64,000 bases of DNA from DASQFI01 sp963780895 (GTDB taxonomy: Bacteria > Acidobacteriota > Vicinamibacteria > Vicinamibacterales > SCN-69-37). Positions 42,094 to 50,082 of the stretch are shown here, in pieces. Each line of letters starts with the position of its first letter. The first letter of the stretch is position 1. The notes below the pieces were generated by a model, which made no database searches, was not told the DNA's origin, and saw only the letters and a list, made by a program, of their open reading frames with translations. Made by a program: the position numbers and the translations under genes. Where the stretch lies: NCBI GenBank assembly GCA_963780895.1, contig CAWAEG010000005.1, positions 310,001 through 374,000 of the forward strand, in the 5' to 3' direction.

Positions 42094-43758
42094 ATGCGAA
42101 TCGCGGCTATCGACGTCGGCAGCAACTCCGTGCACATGATCGTCTGCCGCATCCGGCCCGATTTGTCTTTCGAGGTCATCGATCGCGAACGGGACATGAT
42201 TCGCGTCGGCGCGGGTACCCTCGCCGAGCACCGCCTGCCACAAGCCAACATCGACGCGGCGCTGCAGACGCTCGCCAAATACCGGCGGCTCGCCGAGTCG
42301 CACGGCGTCGATGAAATCATGGCCGTCGCCACGAGCGCGGTTCGCGAAGCCGACAACGGCGCCGACTTCATCAGCGCGGCGCACCGCGAGGTGGGCCTGC
42401 ACGTCCGCGTCATCTCCGGCACCGAGGAAGCGCGGCTCATTCACCTCGCGGCGGCGTATGCGATCGGCACCGGCCGGCGCGCCGCCGTCGTGATCGACAT
42501 GGGCGGCGGCAGCACTGAAATCACGCTGGGCACGTCGGCGCGCGTGGAGCTGGGCCGCAGCTTCAAGCTGGGCGCCATCCGGCTGACCGAACGGTTCGCG
42601 AAAAGCGATCCGTTGAGCCCGTCCGACGAGCGGCGGCTCGTGCGGCACATCCGGCGGGAAACCCGGGCGTACCTGGCGACGATTGCCCCCCGGCGCGTAC
42701 AGCTGGTCATCGGCACGTCGGGTACGATCCTCGCGCTCGGCACGCTCGCGGCCGGCGTGCGCGGCGGCACGGCCGATCTCCGCCGGCTTGCCGTGAGTGC
42801 CGACGACATTCAGCAGCTGCGCAAGCGCCTGGTCGCGATGAGCCTGGACGAGCGGCTCAGGCTGCCCGGGCTCGATCCGCGGCGCGCGGACATCGCGGCC
42901 GTCGGCGCCATCCTGCTCGATACGCTCCTCGAGGGACTGCGCGCCGAGTCGCTGACGCTCTGCGACTTCGCGCTGCGCGAGGGGCTCGTGCTCGACTACA
43001 TCAAGCGCAACGCCGCTCACATCCGCACGGCCGAACGCTATCCCGACGTGCGGCGGCGGAGCGTCGTCGAGCTGGCCGAGCGCTGCCGCTATCAACCGGC
43101 GCACGCGCAACAGGTCGCGCGACTCGCCCTGCAGCTCTTCGATGCGACGCGCGACCGGCACGCGCTCGGCCCGCGCGAGCGCGCCTGGCTCGAGTTCGGC
43201 GCGCTCGTCCACGACATCGGCGCGCACATCAACTACGACAACCATCACAAACACTCGTATTACCTGGTCAAGCACGGTGAGCTCCGCGGCTTCGACCCGC
43301 ACGAAATCGAGATCATCGGTCTCATCGCGCGGTACCATCGGCAGGCCACCCCGAAGAAATCACACGAAGGGTTCGGCGACCTCTCGCGCGAACACCGCGC
43401 GACCGTTCGCCTGCTGGGGGCGCTGGTCCGGCTCGCCGAAGGCCTCGATCGCAGCCACGCCCAGATCGTCAGCCGGCTTGCGGTCACCGAAGACGACACC
43501 GGACTGACCGTCACGCTGCAGACGAAGGGCGATGCGGAGCTGGAGCTCTGGGCGGCCCAGCGCCACGCCGAGCCGCTCAGCGAGGAGTTCGAGACTCCGA
43601 TCCGATTTGCGGCGGCACCGGCCGAGATGGCTTCCACGGAGGACGCGACTACGCATGCTCAACACGCTCGCCACGGCACACACCTACCCCGGACGTCTGT
43701 TCGTCGTCGAAGGCATCGACGGGTCGGGCAAGACGACGCAGCTCGCGCTGCTGGCTAA
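42094..43758 (+). CDS. ppx: Exopolyphosphatase / GppA family (Ppx) with HD-like C-terminal domain
   Basis: A 554-residue frame. The ASKHA core is clear: MRIAAIDVGSNSVHMIVCRI, then SGTEEARLI, VVIDMGGGSTEITLG, IGTSGTILALG and LREGLVLDYI. The C-terminal helical part has the HD-like pattern LEFGALVHDIGAHINYDNHHKHSYYLVKH in stretches and LIARYHRQATPK. It degrades polyphosphate or pppGpp. The expected end is near RFAAAPAEMAS; the frame runs on 104 bases into the next gene, giving an odd Arg-rich tail, so a stop may have been lost or the overlap is genuine. Confidence 0.92.
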   Translation: MRIAAIDVGSNSVHMIVCRIRPDLSFEVIDRERDMIRVGAGTLAEHRLPQANIDAALQTLAKYRRLAESHGVDEIMAVATSAVREADNGADFISAAHREVGLHVRVISGTEEARLIHLAAAYAIGTGRRAAVVIDMGGGSTEITLGTSARVELGRSFKLGAIRLTERFAKSDPLSPSDERRLVRHIRRETRAYLATIAPRRVQLVIGTSGTILALGTLAAGVRGGTADLRRLAVSADDIQQLRKRLVAMSLDERLRLPGLDPRRADIAAVGAILLDTLLEGLRAESLTLCDFALREGLVLDYIKRNAAHIRTAERYPDVRRRSVVELAERCRYQPAHAQQVARLALQLFDATRDRHALGPRERAWLEFGALVHDIGAHINYDNHHKHSYYLVKHGELRGFDPHEIEIIGLIARYHRQATPKKSHEGFGDLSREHRATVRLLGALVRLAEGLDRSHAQIVSRLAVTEDDTGLTVTLQTKGDAELELWAAQRHAEPLSEEFETPIRFAAAPAEMASTEDATTHAQHARHGTHLPRTSVRRRRHRRVGQDDAARAAG

Positions 43759-44332
43759 GTGGCTGATGGCCAGCGGCCATCGCGTGTTCTTCACCGAGTG
43801 GAACTCGTCGGCGCTGGCCAAGGCCGCGATGAAGGCCGGCAAGAAAAAAACGACGCTGACGCCGATGACGTTCAGCCTGCTGCACGCGACGGACTTCGCG
43901 GACCGGCTGCTGTACAAAATCATCCCGCCGCTCAAAGCGGGCATGATCGTTCTGGCGGACCGGTACGCGTTCACCGCCTTCGCGCGTGACGCCGCCCGCG
44001 GCGTGGACCGCCAGTGGGTACGCGATCTCTACAGCTTCGCCGTTCGGCCCGACCTGACCGTCTATTTCCGGGTGACCATCGACGTCTCGCTCGACCGGCT
44101 GCTCGCCCGCCGCGTGAAGCTCAAGTTCTACGAGGCGGGTATGGACATGGGCTGGAGCACCAATCCGACCGAGAGCTTCCGTATCTTCCAGTCCAAGGTG
44201 CTGGAGGAGTACGATCGGATCGTGCCCGAGCACAGTTTGAGCGTCGTGGACGCGACCGGCAGCATCACGGAACAGCAGCGCCGGTTCCGGCTCCTGGTGT
44301 CGGAGAACATGGAGCGGCGGCAGGCGTCATGA
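43655..44332 (+). CDS. Thymidylate-kinase-like P-loop protein 1
   Basis: A 225-residue P-loop kinase related to dTMP kinase. The Walker A is intact (EGIDGSGKTTQ, K26) and the DR motif is in IVLADRYAFTAFARDA. It differs from canonical Tmk in the lid region and carries KFYEAGMDMGWS, shared with its neighbour. It lies between ppx and a paralogue, with CHAD and phoU close by, so it may act on nucleotides with polyphosphate rather than as the main dTMP kinase; that is inference. Its start overlaps ppx by 104 bases and its stop overlaps the next ATG (ATGA). Confidence 0.8.
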   Translation: MLNTLATAHTYPGRLFVVEGIDGSGKTTQLALLAKWLMASGHRVFFTEWNSSALAKAAMKAGKKKTTLTPMTFSLLHATDFADRLLYKIIPPLKAGMIVLADRYAFTAFARDAARGVDRQWVRDLYSFAVRPDLTVYFRVTIDVSLDRLLARRVKLKFYEAGMDMGWSTNPTESFRIFQSKVLEEYDRIVPEHSLSVVDATGSITEQQRRFRLLVSENMERRQAS

Positions 44333-45096
44333 CCTCCCCCGACCAGGACCAGGGCGCACACGGCGGCGTCACATCCGGCCACTATTACGGCCACGGCCTG
44401 CCGTACCACAACATCGACAACTACCCCGGCAAGATCATCGCGCTCGAGGGCACCGATGGCGTGGGACGGTCCACGCAGATCCGTCTGTTGCGCGAATGGC
44501 TCGAGGTGCAGGGGTACGGGGTGATCGAAACCGGCTGGACGCGATCGCCGCTGATGCAGCCGACGATCACGCTCGCCAAGTCGAGCAACACGCTCAACAA
44601 GCTGACGTTCGTCCTGCTGTACGCCTGCGACTTCGCCGATAGACTCGAGAAGGAGATTATCCCGGCCCTCAAGGCCGGATTCATCGTGCTGGCCGATCGC
44701 TACATCTACACGGCGATCGCCCGCGCCACCGTACGCGACGTCGACAGCCAATGGATCCGGAAGCTCTACGGCTTTGCGATCGCGCCTCACCTCGTCTTCT
44801 ATCTCAAGATCGAGGCGGACACGCTCGCGAAACGCGTGCTCGAGGCCGGCGGCATGGAGTACTGGGAGTCGGGCATGGACCTCAAGCTCGGCGACGACAT
44901 CTACGACAACTTCCGGCACTATCAGCGGCAGTTGATCAAAGCTTACGGCGCCATGGCCGACGAATTCGGGTTCCGCATCATCGAGGGCCGGAAGTCGGTC
45001 AGCGCGATTCAGCAGGAACTGCGGCGGCAGATTGGCGAATTCCTCGAGGAGTCCGACGGGCCGCGGCGGCTGGCCGAGGACATCGAGACGGAATGA
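44329..45096 (+). CDS. Thymidylate-kinase-like protein 2, Walker A Lys replaced by Arg
   Basis: A 255-residue paralogue of the previous protein. The N-terminus adds about 33 residues rich in Gly, His and Tyr (GGVTSGHYYGHGLPYHNIDNY). The P-loop reads EGTDGVGRSTQ, with R47 where kinases have Lys. The DR motif is kept (IVLADRYIYTAIARAT), as are the shared segments ACDFADRLEKEIIPALKAGF and MEYWESGMDLKLG. Loss of the P-loop Lys usually lowers or abolishes catalysis, so it may be a regulatory or heteromeric partner. The stop is followed one base later by a REP hairpin. Confidence 0.8.
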   Translation: MTSPDQDQGAHGGVTSGHYYGHGLPYHNIDNYPGKIIALEGTDGVGRSTQIRLLREWLEVQGYGVIETGWTRSPLMQPTITLAKSSNTLNKLTFVLLYACDFADRLEKEIIPALKAGFIVLADRYIYTAIARATVRDVDSQWIRKLYGFAIAPHLVFYLKIEADTLAKRVLEAGGMEYWESGMDLKLGDDIYDNFRHYQRQLIKAYGAMADEFGFRIIEGRKSVSAIQQELRRQIGEFLEESDGPRRLAEDIETE

Positions 45097-45097
45097 A

Positions 45098-45178
45098 GGG
45101 GACGGGTTTCCGGCTTGTGGAAAACTCCCGGGACGGATTGCGTTGTGCCGGAGTTTTCCACAGCCGAAACCCGTCCCC
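45098..45178. repeat. REP-like hairpin, GGGGACGGGT family, copy 3
   Basis: Outer arms GGGGACGGGTTTC and inverse, inner arms TGTGGAAAACTCC and its imperfect inverse, loop about 20 bases. It starts one base after the stop codon of the second kinase-like gene. Confidence 0.85.
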
Positions 45179-45240
45179 GTCCCCGTTACCCGGAATTTAC
45201 CCGTCGGAAACTGGCCTGAAACCGGCGCTCCGTAGGGTCT

Positions 45241-45278
45241 AGAAGGGCAACGGGCAGAAGGTAAAGGGCAGAGGGCAC
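45241..45278. repeat. Word-array repeat (AGGGCAAAGGGCAG type) before phoU
   Basis: AGAAGGGCAACGGGCAGAAGG and GTAAAGGGCAGAGGGCAC occupy the place of the phoU leader. Purine-rich words could serve as Shine-Dalgarno (AGAGGG, about nine bases before the TTG). Confidence 0.6.
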
Positions 45279-45283
45279 ATCGA

Positions 45284-45976
45284 TTGGCGACCGAACGCCA
45301 CCTCCGGCATTTTCAGGACGAGCTCGACCATCTCAAGGGACGTCTGCTCGAAATGGGCGGCCTCGCGGAGGACCGCGTGCGGATGGCCGTCCGCGGGCTC
45401 GTCGAGCGCGACCTGACACTCGTCGAGCGGGTTCTGGTCAGTGACGCCGCGATCAACCAGCTCCATATCGAAATCGACGACCGGTGCTTCAAGCTCCTCG
45501 CGTTGCACCAGCCGATGGCCGTCGATCTGCGCTCCATCGTCTCGGCGGTGAAAATCAACACCGACCTCGAGCGCGTCGGCGATCTCGCCGTGAACATCGC
45601 CGAGGCCGTCGGCCGCTACATGCAGCACCCGCCCGTGAAGGAGCTCATCGACATCCCGCAGATGGCCGTCGCCGCCCAGGACATGCTCCGCGACGCCCTG
45701 GACGCCTACGTCCGGCGCGACACGACCCTCGCCCAGGCCGTGCTCGACCGCGACGACGAGCTGGATACCCTCAAGACACTGGTGTTCCGGGAGCTGCTCA
45801 CCCACATGCTCAGGGATCAGTCCACCATCGAGCCGTCGCTCGACCTGATCCTGATTTCCCGGCACCTGGAGCGCATCGGCGACCACGCGACCAACGTCGC
45901 CGAGGACGTGATCTTCATGGTTTCCGCCAAGGACGTGCGTCACCACCAGGAAGAGAGCGACCGCCCAATTCAGTAG
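45284..45976 (+). CDS. phoU: Phosphate signalling protein PhoU
   Basis: A 230-residue protein with two three-helix PhoU repeats, each with the E/DxxxD metal-binding pattern: AVKINTDLERVGDLAVNIAEAVGR and LILISRHLERIGDHATNVAEDVIFM. It links phosphate transport to the PhoR kinase. No pst genes are present; here it sits with ppx and far from phoBR by about 10 kb. The TTG start (45284) is the only one before the conserved HLRHFQDELDHLKGRLLEMGG. Its stop overlaps the -10 box of yacG. Confidence 0.94.
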   Translation: MATERHLRHFQDELDHLKGRLLEMGGLAEDRVRMAVRGLVERDLTLVERVLVSDAAINQLHIEIDDRCFKLLALHQPMAVDLRSIVSAVKINTDLERVGDLAVNIAEAVGRYMQHPPVKELIDIPQMAVAAQDMLRDALDAYVRRDTTLAQAVLDRDDELDTLKTLVFRELLTHMLRDQSTIEPSLDLILISRHLERIGDHATNVAEDVIFMVSAKDVRHHQEESDRPIQ

Positions 45977-45979
45977 AAT
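45974..45979 (+). promoter_or_regulatory. -10 box (TAGAAT) six bases before yacG
   Basis: TAGAAT begins in the phoU stop codon and is followed by GTCGTG and the ATG at 45986, the same six-base spacing as at 13798 and 33384. Confidence 0.5.
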
Positions 45980-45985
45980 GTCGTG

Positions 45986-46183
45986 ATGCCCGATGCGCCG
46001 CTGTGCGTGCATTGTCGCCAGCGGCCGGCGGACCCGGCGTGGAGGCCGTTTTGCAGCGAGCGCTGCCGGACGATCGATCTGGGCCGCTGGCTGTCGGGTG
46101 AGTATCGCGTGGCTGCCGATCCGGCGGACGTGACGGTCGAAGGCACCGACGCGGAACCCGACAAGGACGAACGGTCCAAATAG
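45986..46183 (+). CDS. yacG: YacG-like zinc-binding protein (DNA gyrase inhibitor family)
   Basis: A 65-residue zinc protein with C-x2-C (CVHCRQRP) and C-x3-C (FCSERCRTIDLGRWLSGEYR). The DLGRWLSGEYR segment is diagnostic of YacG. E. coli YacG binds GyrB and blocks DNA binding. The acidic C-terminus is variable. The start is the ATG six bases after a TAGAAT; a GTG one codon earlier is less likely. Confidence 0.9.
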   Translation: MPDAPLCVHCRQRPADPAWRPFCSERCRTIDLGRWLSGEYRVAADPADVTVEGTDAEPDKDERSK

Positions 46184-46216
46184 CGCGATAACGATCGACC
46201 GACAGCGCGATTCCCT

Positions 46217-47524
46217 ATGCCCGACACCCTGACGATCACCGACAACCGGACCGGCAAGCAGTACGACGTCTCCATCGAACAGGGCGCGATTCGCGCCATG
46301 GATTTGCGGCAGATCAAGGCCGGCCCCGACGACGTGGGTCTGATGACGTACGACCCGGCGTTCCAGAACAGCGCGGCGTGCCGCAGCCGGATCACCTACA
46401 TCGACGGCGACAAGGGCATCCTGCTCTACCGCGGCTACCCCATCGAGCAACTGGCGGAGCAGAGCACGTTTCTCGAGACGGCGTATCTCATCCTGTTCGG
46501 CGAGCTGCCGCCCCCGTCGCAGCTCGACAACTGGGTGCGGGACATCACGCTCCATACGATGCTGCATGAGAACATCAAGAAGTTCATGGAGGGCTTCCAG
46601 TACGACGCCCATCCGATGGGCATCTTCCTTTCGACCGCGGGGCTGCTCTCGACGATCTATCCGGGCGCCAAGAAGGTGCTCGACGAGGACACGCGACGCC
46701 TGCAGATCCTTCGCCTGATCGCGAAAGTGCCGAGCATCGCCGCCTACGCGTACCGGCACAGCATCGGCCGGCCGTACATCTATCCCGACAACGAGCTGAG
46801 CTTCACCGGCAACTTCCTGAACATGCTGTTCAAGATGGCGGAGCTCAAGTACCGGCCGCACCCGGTGCTCGAGCGGGCCCTCGACGTGCTGTTCATCCTG
46901 CACGCGGATCACGAGCAGAACTGCAGCACCAGCGTCATGCGCGGGGTGGGCAGCTCGCAGGCCGATCCGTACGTCGCGCTCGCGGCCGCCGCCGCCGCGC
47001 TGTACGGCCCGCTCCACGGCGGCGCGAACGAAGCGGTCCTGCGGATGCTGAAAGAGATCGGCTCGGTGAAGCACGTGCCCGACTTCATCACGCGGGTGAA
47101 GGCCGGCGAAGGCCGGCTGATGGGCTTCGGCCACCGGATCTACAAGTCCTACGATCCGCGCGCGCGCATCATCAAGGAAACCGCCGACCTGGTCTTCGCG
47201 GTGACCGGACGGAACCCGTATCTCGACATCGCGCTCGAGCTCGAGCGCATCGCCCTCGAGGACGAATACTTCGTCAGCCGCAAGCTCTATCCGAACGTCG
47301 ATTTCTATTCCGGACTGATTTATCAGGCAATGGGCTTTCCGGTCGACATGTTCCCGGTGCTCTTCGCGATTCCCCGGACGGCGGGCTGGCTCGCGCAGTG
47401 GGACGAGATGCTCCGGGACCCGGATCAGAAAATCGCGCGTCCGCGTCAGATCTACATCGGCCCCGACCGGCGCGATTACGTGCCGAAGGACAAACGGCTA
47501 CACGTGAAGGACCTGAAGGGGTGA
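46217..47524 (+). CDS. gltA: Citrate synthase (type II)
   Basis: A 435-residue citrate synthase, condensing acetyl-CoA and oxaloacetate. Motifs: NTG-like entry ITDNRTGKQYDVSIEQGAI, DGDKGILLYRGYPIEQLAE, catalytic His in LHADHEQNCSTSVMRGVGSSQADPY (stretches), GPLHGGANEAVLRML, and GHRIYKSYDPRARIIKE with the catalytic Asp later in NVDFYSGLIYQAMGFPVDMFPVLFA (stretches). The length is that of the larger NADH-sensitive type. The stop overlaps a GTG of the downstream frame. Confidence 0.96.
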   Translation: MPDTLTITDNRTGKQYDVSIEQGAIRAMDLRQIKAGPDDVGLMTYDPAFQNSAACRSRITYIDGDKGILLYRGYPIEQLAEQSTFLETAYLILFGELPPPSQLDNWVRDITLHTMLHENIKKFMEGFQYDAHPMGIFLSTAGLLSTIYPGAKKVLDEDTRRLQILRLIAKVPSIAAYAYRHSIGRPYIYPDNELSFTGNFLNMLFKMAELKYRPHPVLERALDVLFILHADHEQNCSTSVMRGVGSSQADPYVALAAAAAALYGPLHGGANEAVLRMLKEIGSVKHVPDFITRVKAGEGRLMGFGHRIYKSYDPRARIIKETADLVFAVTGRNPYLDIALELERIALEDEYFVSRKLYPNVDFYSGLIYQAMGFPVDMFPVLFAIPRTAGWLAQWDEMLRDPDQKIARPRQIYIGPDRRDYVPKDKRLHVKDLKG

Positions 47525-47662
47525 AGGACATGAAGGGGATACAGGACATGAAGGGCCTGAAGAAACACGTCCCGGTCGGTCAGCCGAGGACCAGGCGCGC
47601 GACGTTCGCGCTCCCCCTCTTCATGATCTTCACGGCCTTCATGTCCTTCATGTACTGCACGC
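47502..47662. repeat. Word-array repeat (GACATGAAGG type), inverted halves, across the gltA / M28 junction
   Basis: The left half has GTGAAGGACCTGAAGGGGTG and GGACATGAAGGG words, the right half the inverse (CTTCATGATCTTCACGGCC, TTCATGTCCTTCATG). The right half encodes part of the M28 signal peptide. Confidence 0.75.
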
Positions 47663-48573
47663 GGGCGGCGGAGCTTCCCTCGTCATCGGCGTCGCCGGCT
47701 CCGGCCGGCGGTCAGGCCGCGAAACCGGCCGCGTTCGACAGCGCGCGCGCGTTCGAGCATCTGAAGCAGATGGTCGCGATCGGACCGCGCCCGGCCGGCT
47801 CGGCCGCGCTGCGGCAGACGCGCGCCTACATCACGCGTCAGTTGTCGGACCTCGGGCTGACCGTTCAGGAGCAGCCGTTTCAGGCCGAGACGCCGGTCGG
47901 CAGGGTCGAGATGGTCAACTTGATCGTCCGCCTGCCGGGCAAGCGGACCGACCGGATCCTCTTCACCGGCCACTACGACACGAAGCTCTTCAAGGAGTTC
48001 AAATTCATCGGCGCGAGCGACGGCGCCTCGAGCGGCGCGTTTCTGATCGAGCTCGCGCGCGTGCTGAAGGATTACCCGCGCGAATTCACGCACGAGATCG
48101 TCTGGTTCGACGGCGAAGAAGCGTTCTGCAAGACGTGGACGGAGTGCGGCAAGCCCGATTCACCGGACAACACGTACGGCAGCCGCTACTACGTCCAGGC
48201 CGCCGACAAGGCGAACGCCCTGACGTCCATCCGCGCGATGATGCTCTTCGACATGATCGGCGCGAAAGATCTCAAGATCGATCGCGAGACCGGCTACTCG
48301 GCCCCCTGGCTCACCGACATCGTCTGGGCGCAGGCCAACAAGCTCGGACACGGGAGCATCTTCCAGACCGCGGGTGGAGCCATCGAAGACGACCACGTCC
48401 CGTTCTCCAAGGCCGGAGTGCCCACCATCGACCTCATCGATCTCAACAACTATCCCCAGTGGCATACGCCGGACGACGACTTGAATCACGTCTCGGCGAG
48501 AAGCCTTCAGATCGTCGGCGATGTGGTGCTGGCATCGCTGCCGGAGATTGAGAAGCGGCTGACCAAGCAGTAG
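47530..48573 (+). CDS. Secreted M28 family zinc peptidase (glutaminyl-cyclase-like)
   Basis: A 347-residue exported M28 protein. Zinc ligands: LFTGHYDTKLF, ASDGASSGAFLIELARVL (Asp), VWFDGEEAF (Glu) and EDDHVPFSKAGVPTIDLID. The layout, with a ligand His-Tyr-Asp and a C-terminal DDDLNHVS, resembles secreted glutaminyl cyclases and M28 aminopeptidases. The signal peptide (FALPLFMIFTAFMSFMYCTRA) is largely encoded by an inverted word array. The ATG at 47530 is chosen; a GTG at 47521 overlapping the gltA stop is also possible. Confidence 0.85.
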   Translation: MKGIQDMKGLKKHVPVGQPRTRRATFALPLFMIFTAFMSFMYCTRAAELPSSSASPAPAGGQAAKPAAFDSARAFEHLKQMVAIGPRPAGSAALRQTRAYITRQLSDLGLTVQEQPFQAETPVGRVEMVNLIVRLPGKRTDRILFTGHYDTKLFKEFKFIGASDGASSGAFLIELARVLKDYPREFTHEIVWFDGEEAFCKTWTECGKPDSPDNTYGSRYYVQAADKANALTSIRAMMLFDMIGAKDLKIDRETGYSAPWLTDIVWAQANKLGHGSIFQTAGGAIEDDHVPFSKAGVPTIDLIDLNNYPQWHTPDDDLNHVSARSLQIVGDVVLASLPEIEKRLTKQ

Positions 48574-48584
48574 GACCTCGGGTC

Positions 48585-49814
48585 TTACTCCGAGCGGCCA
48601 GGACGTTCGCCAGCGGCCGCTCGCACCTCGGCCTCGGTCAGCACGCTCGACGACGACTTGGCTTTCGTGAAGATGCGATCGACGAGCTCGTCGGTCGCCT
48701 CCATGCCGCGGCTTTCGAGCCAGAAGACGACGTTGGATCGGCCCGACAGCGGTCCGATTTCGATCGCCTGCGCGCGGCCGACGAGGCTCGCGGGCACGCC
48801 GCTGTAGACCGCGTCGACGAGCGACACGTCGCGTTTTTTGATCGCCTTGATCACGGCCGCGGCGTGGACGCCGGTGGCGGTGCGGAACGCGTCCCGGCCC
48901 ACGACCGGGTAGTTCGGCGGAATCGGCACGCCGCAGGCCTCTGACACGAGCGCGCAGTACTCCCCGAGACGCGTGAGATCGGTCTGGCGGTAGCCCATGA
49001 GCACCAGGTTCGTGAGCAGCGCATCGATCGGCGTGTTGCCGACGCGCTCGCCGATGCCGAGCGCGGCGCCGTGGAGGCGGGTCGCGCCGGCTTCCATCGC
49101 GGCCAGGCTGTTCTCCACCGCCAGATCGCGATCGCGGTGGCCGTGCCAGTCAATCCCGATGTGTCCGCCCGCCGCGTCGACGATGGACTGCACGAATCGC
49201 ACGACCGCGCGCGCGCCGGCCGGCGTGGCGTGGCCGACCGTGTCGGCGATGCAGATACGCTTCGCGCCCGCGCGGATGGCGGCCGTGTAGAGGCGGCGCA
49301 GCGATTCCGGGTCCGCGCGCGTCGTGTCCTCCGTCACGTACAAGACCGGCAGACCCTCCTTCACCGCTGCCCCGACGGCCTCTTCGGTCAGGCGCTGCAG
49401 GTAATCGAGCGTCCAGTCCTCGGTGAACTGGCGGATCGGGCTGGAGCCGATGAACGTGCAGCACTCGATGGCGATCCCGGCGCGCTGCGAGATCTCGACC
49501 ACCGGCGTGATGTCACTGAGCGTCGTCCGGGCCGCGCAGTTGGGACGGATGCGCAGCTTCGCGGCGACGATTTCCTTCGCGAGCCGCTCGACGTCGCGCA
49601 CCACGTGCGGTCCGGCGCCCGGCAGTCCGATGTCCACCGAATCGATGTCGAGCGCCTCCATCAGGTGGAGGATGCGCAGCTTCTGATCGATCGTCGGGGT
49701 GCGGACGCTCGGCGATTGCAGGCCGTCGCGCAGCGTTTCGTCGTCGAGCATCACCGGCCGGGGCGGATCCGGCGGCGCGTCGACCGTGTTCCAGTCGTAA
49801 ATCAGCGGGTGCAC
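48585..49814 (-). CDS. LeuA-like DRE-TIM synthase (2-isopropylmalate/homocitrate synthase family)
   Basis: A 409-residue Claisen-condensing enzyme. The first TIM strand has VMLDDETLRDGLQSP, the metal His pair is in IGIDWHGHRDRDLAVENSLAA, and ARTTLSDI, ECCTFIGSSPIRQF and IADTVGHATPAG are typical. NTPIDALLTNLVLMG follows. The regulatory LeuA dimer domain is absent, so it could be homocitrate, citramalate or a short isopropylmalate synthase. The GTG start has AAGGA upstream. No leuBCD genes are near. Confidence 0.85.
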   Translation of the reverse strand: MHPLIYDWNTVDAPPDPPRPVMLDDETLRDGLQSPSVRTPTIDQKLRILHLMEALDIDSVDIGLPGAGPHVVRDVERLAKEIVAAKLRIRPNCAARTTLSDITPVVEISQRAGIAIECCTFIGSSPIRQFTEDWTLDYLQRLTEEAVGAAVKEGLPVLYVTEDTTRADPESLRRLYTAAIRAGAKRICIADTVGHATPAGARAVVRFVQSIVDAAGGHIGIDWHGHRDRDLAVENSLAAMEAGATRLHGAALGIGERVGNTPIDALLTNLVLMGYRQTDLTRLGEYCALVSEACGVPIPPNYPVVGRDAFRTATGVHAAAVIKAIKKRDVSLVDAVYSGVPASLVGRAQAIEIGPLSGRSNVVFWLESRGMEATDELVDRIFTKAKSSSSVLTEAEVRAAAGERPGRSE

Positions 49815-49824
49815 GTCACGTCCT

Positions 49825-50082
49825 TCACGCTTTCCTGACCCAGACGGTCGTCCAGCCCGCCGCGACGACGATCGAGGCCCAGACGCCGGACATCACCCAG
49901 CCGTCCCGGATCGACTGGGCCATGACCGCGTCCATGTGCGGTTCGGATCCGCCGCGCAGCTCGAACTCCGCGCGCTTCTGCAGGTACTCCCGCGCGCCGC
50001 GCGAAACGTAGAGATCGAAGAAGGCGTTGAAGACGACGAGCCCGGCGACGAGCCACAGGCCCGCGAGCGCGCGGCGCGACAC
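49825..50082 (-). CDS. Small membrane protein (85 aa)
   Basis: MSRRALAGLWLVAGLVVFNAFFDLYVSRG starts with one helix, followed by an amphipathic part (AREYLQKRAEFELRGGSEPHMDAVMAQSI) and a second helix (WVMSGVWASIVVAAGWTTVWV). The GTG start follows directly on the phosphatase stop, so the two are co-transcribed. No family recognised; a membrane partner of the phosphatase is possible. Confidence 0.6.
   Translation of the reverse strand: MSRRALAGLWLVAGLVVFNAFFDLYVSRGAREYLQKRAEFELRGGSEPHMDAVMAQSIRDGWVMSGVWASIVVAAGWTTVWVRKA

Noticed and set aside
41728..43338. N-terminal extensions of the sixA and CHAD frames
   Set aside because: They run antisense through ppx or out of frame through CHAD; the conserved domains start at 41092 and 42057.
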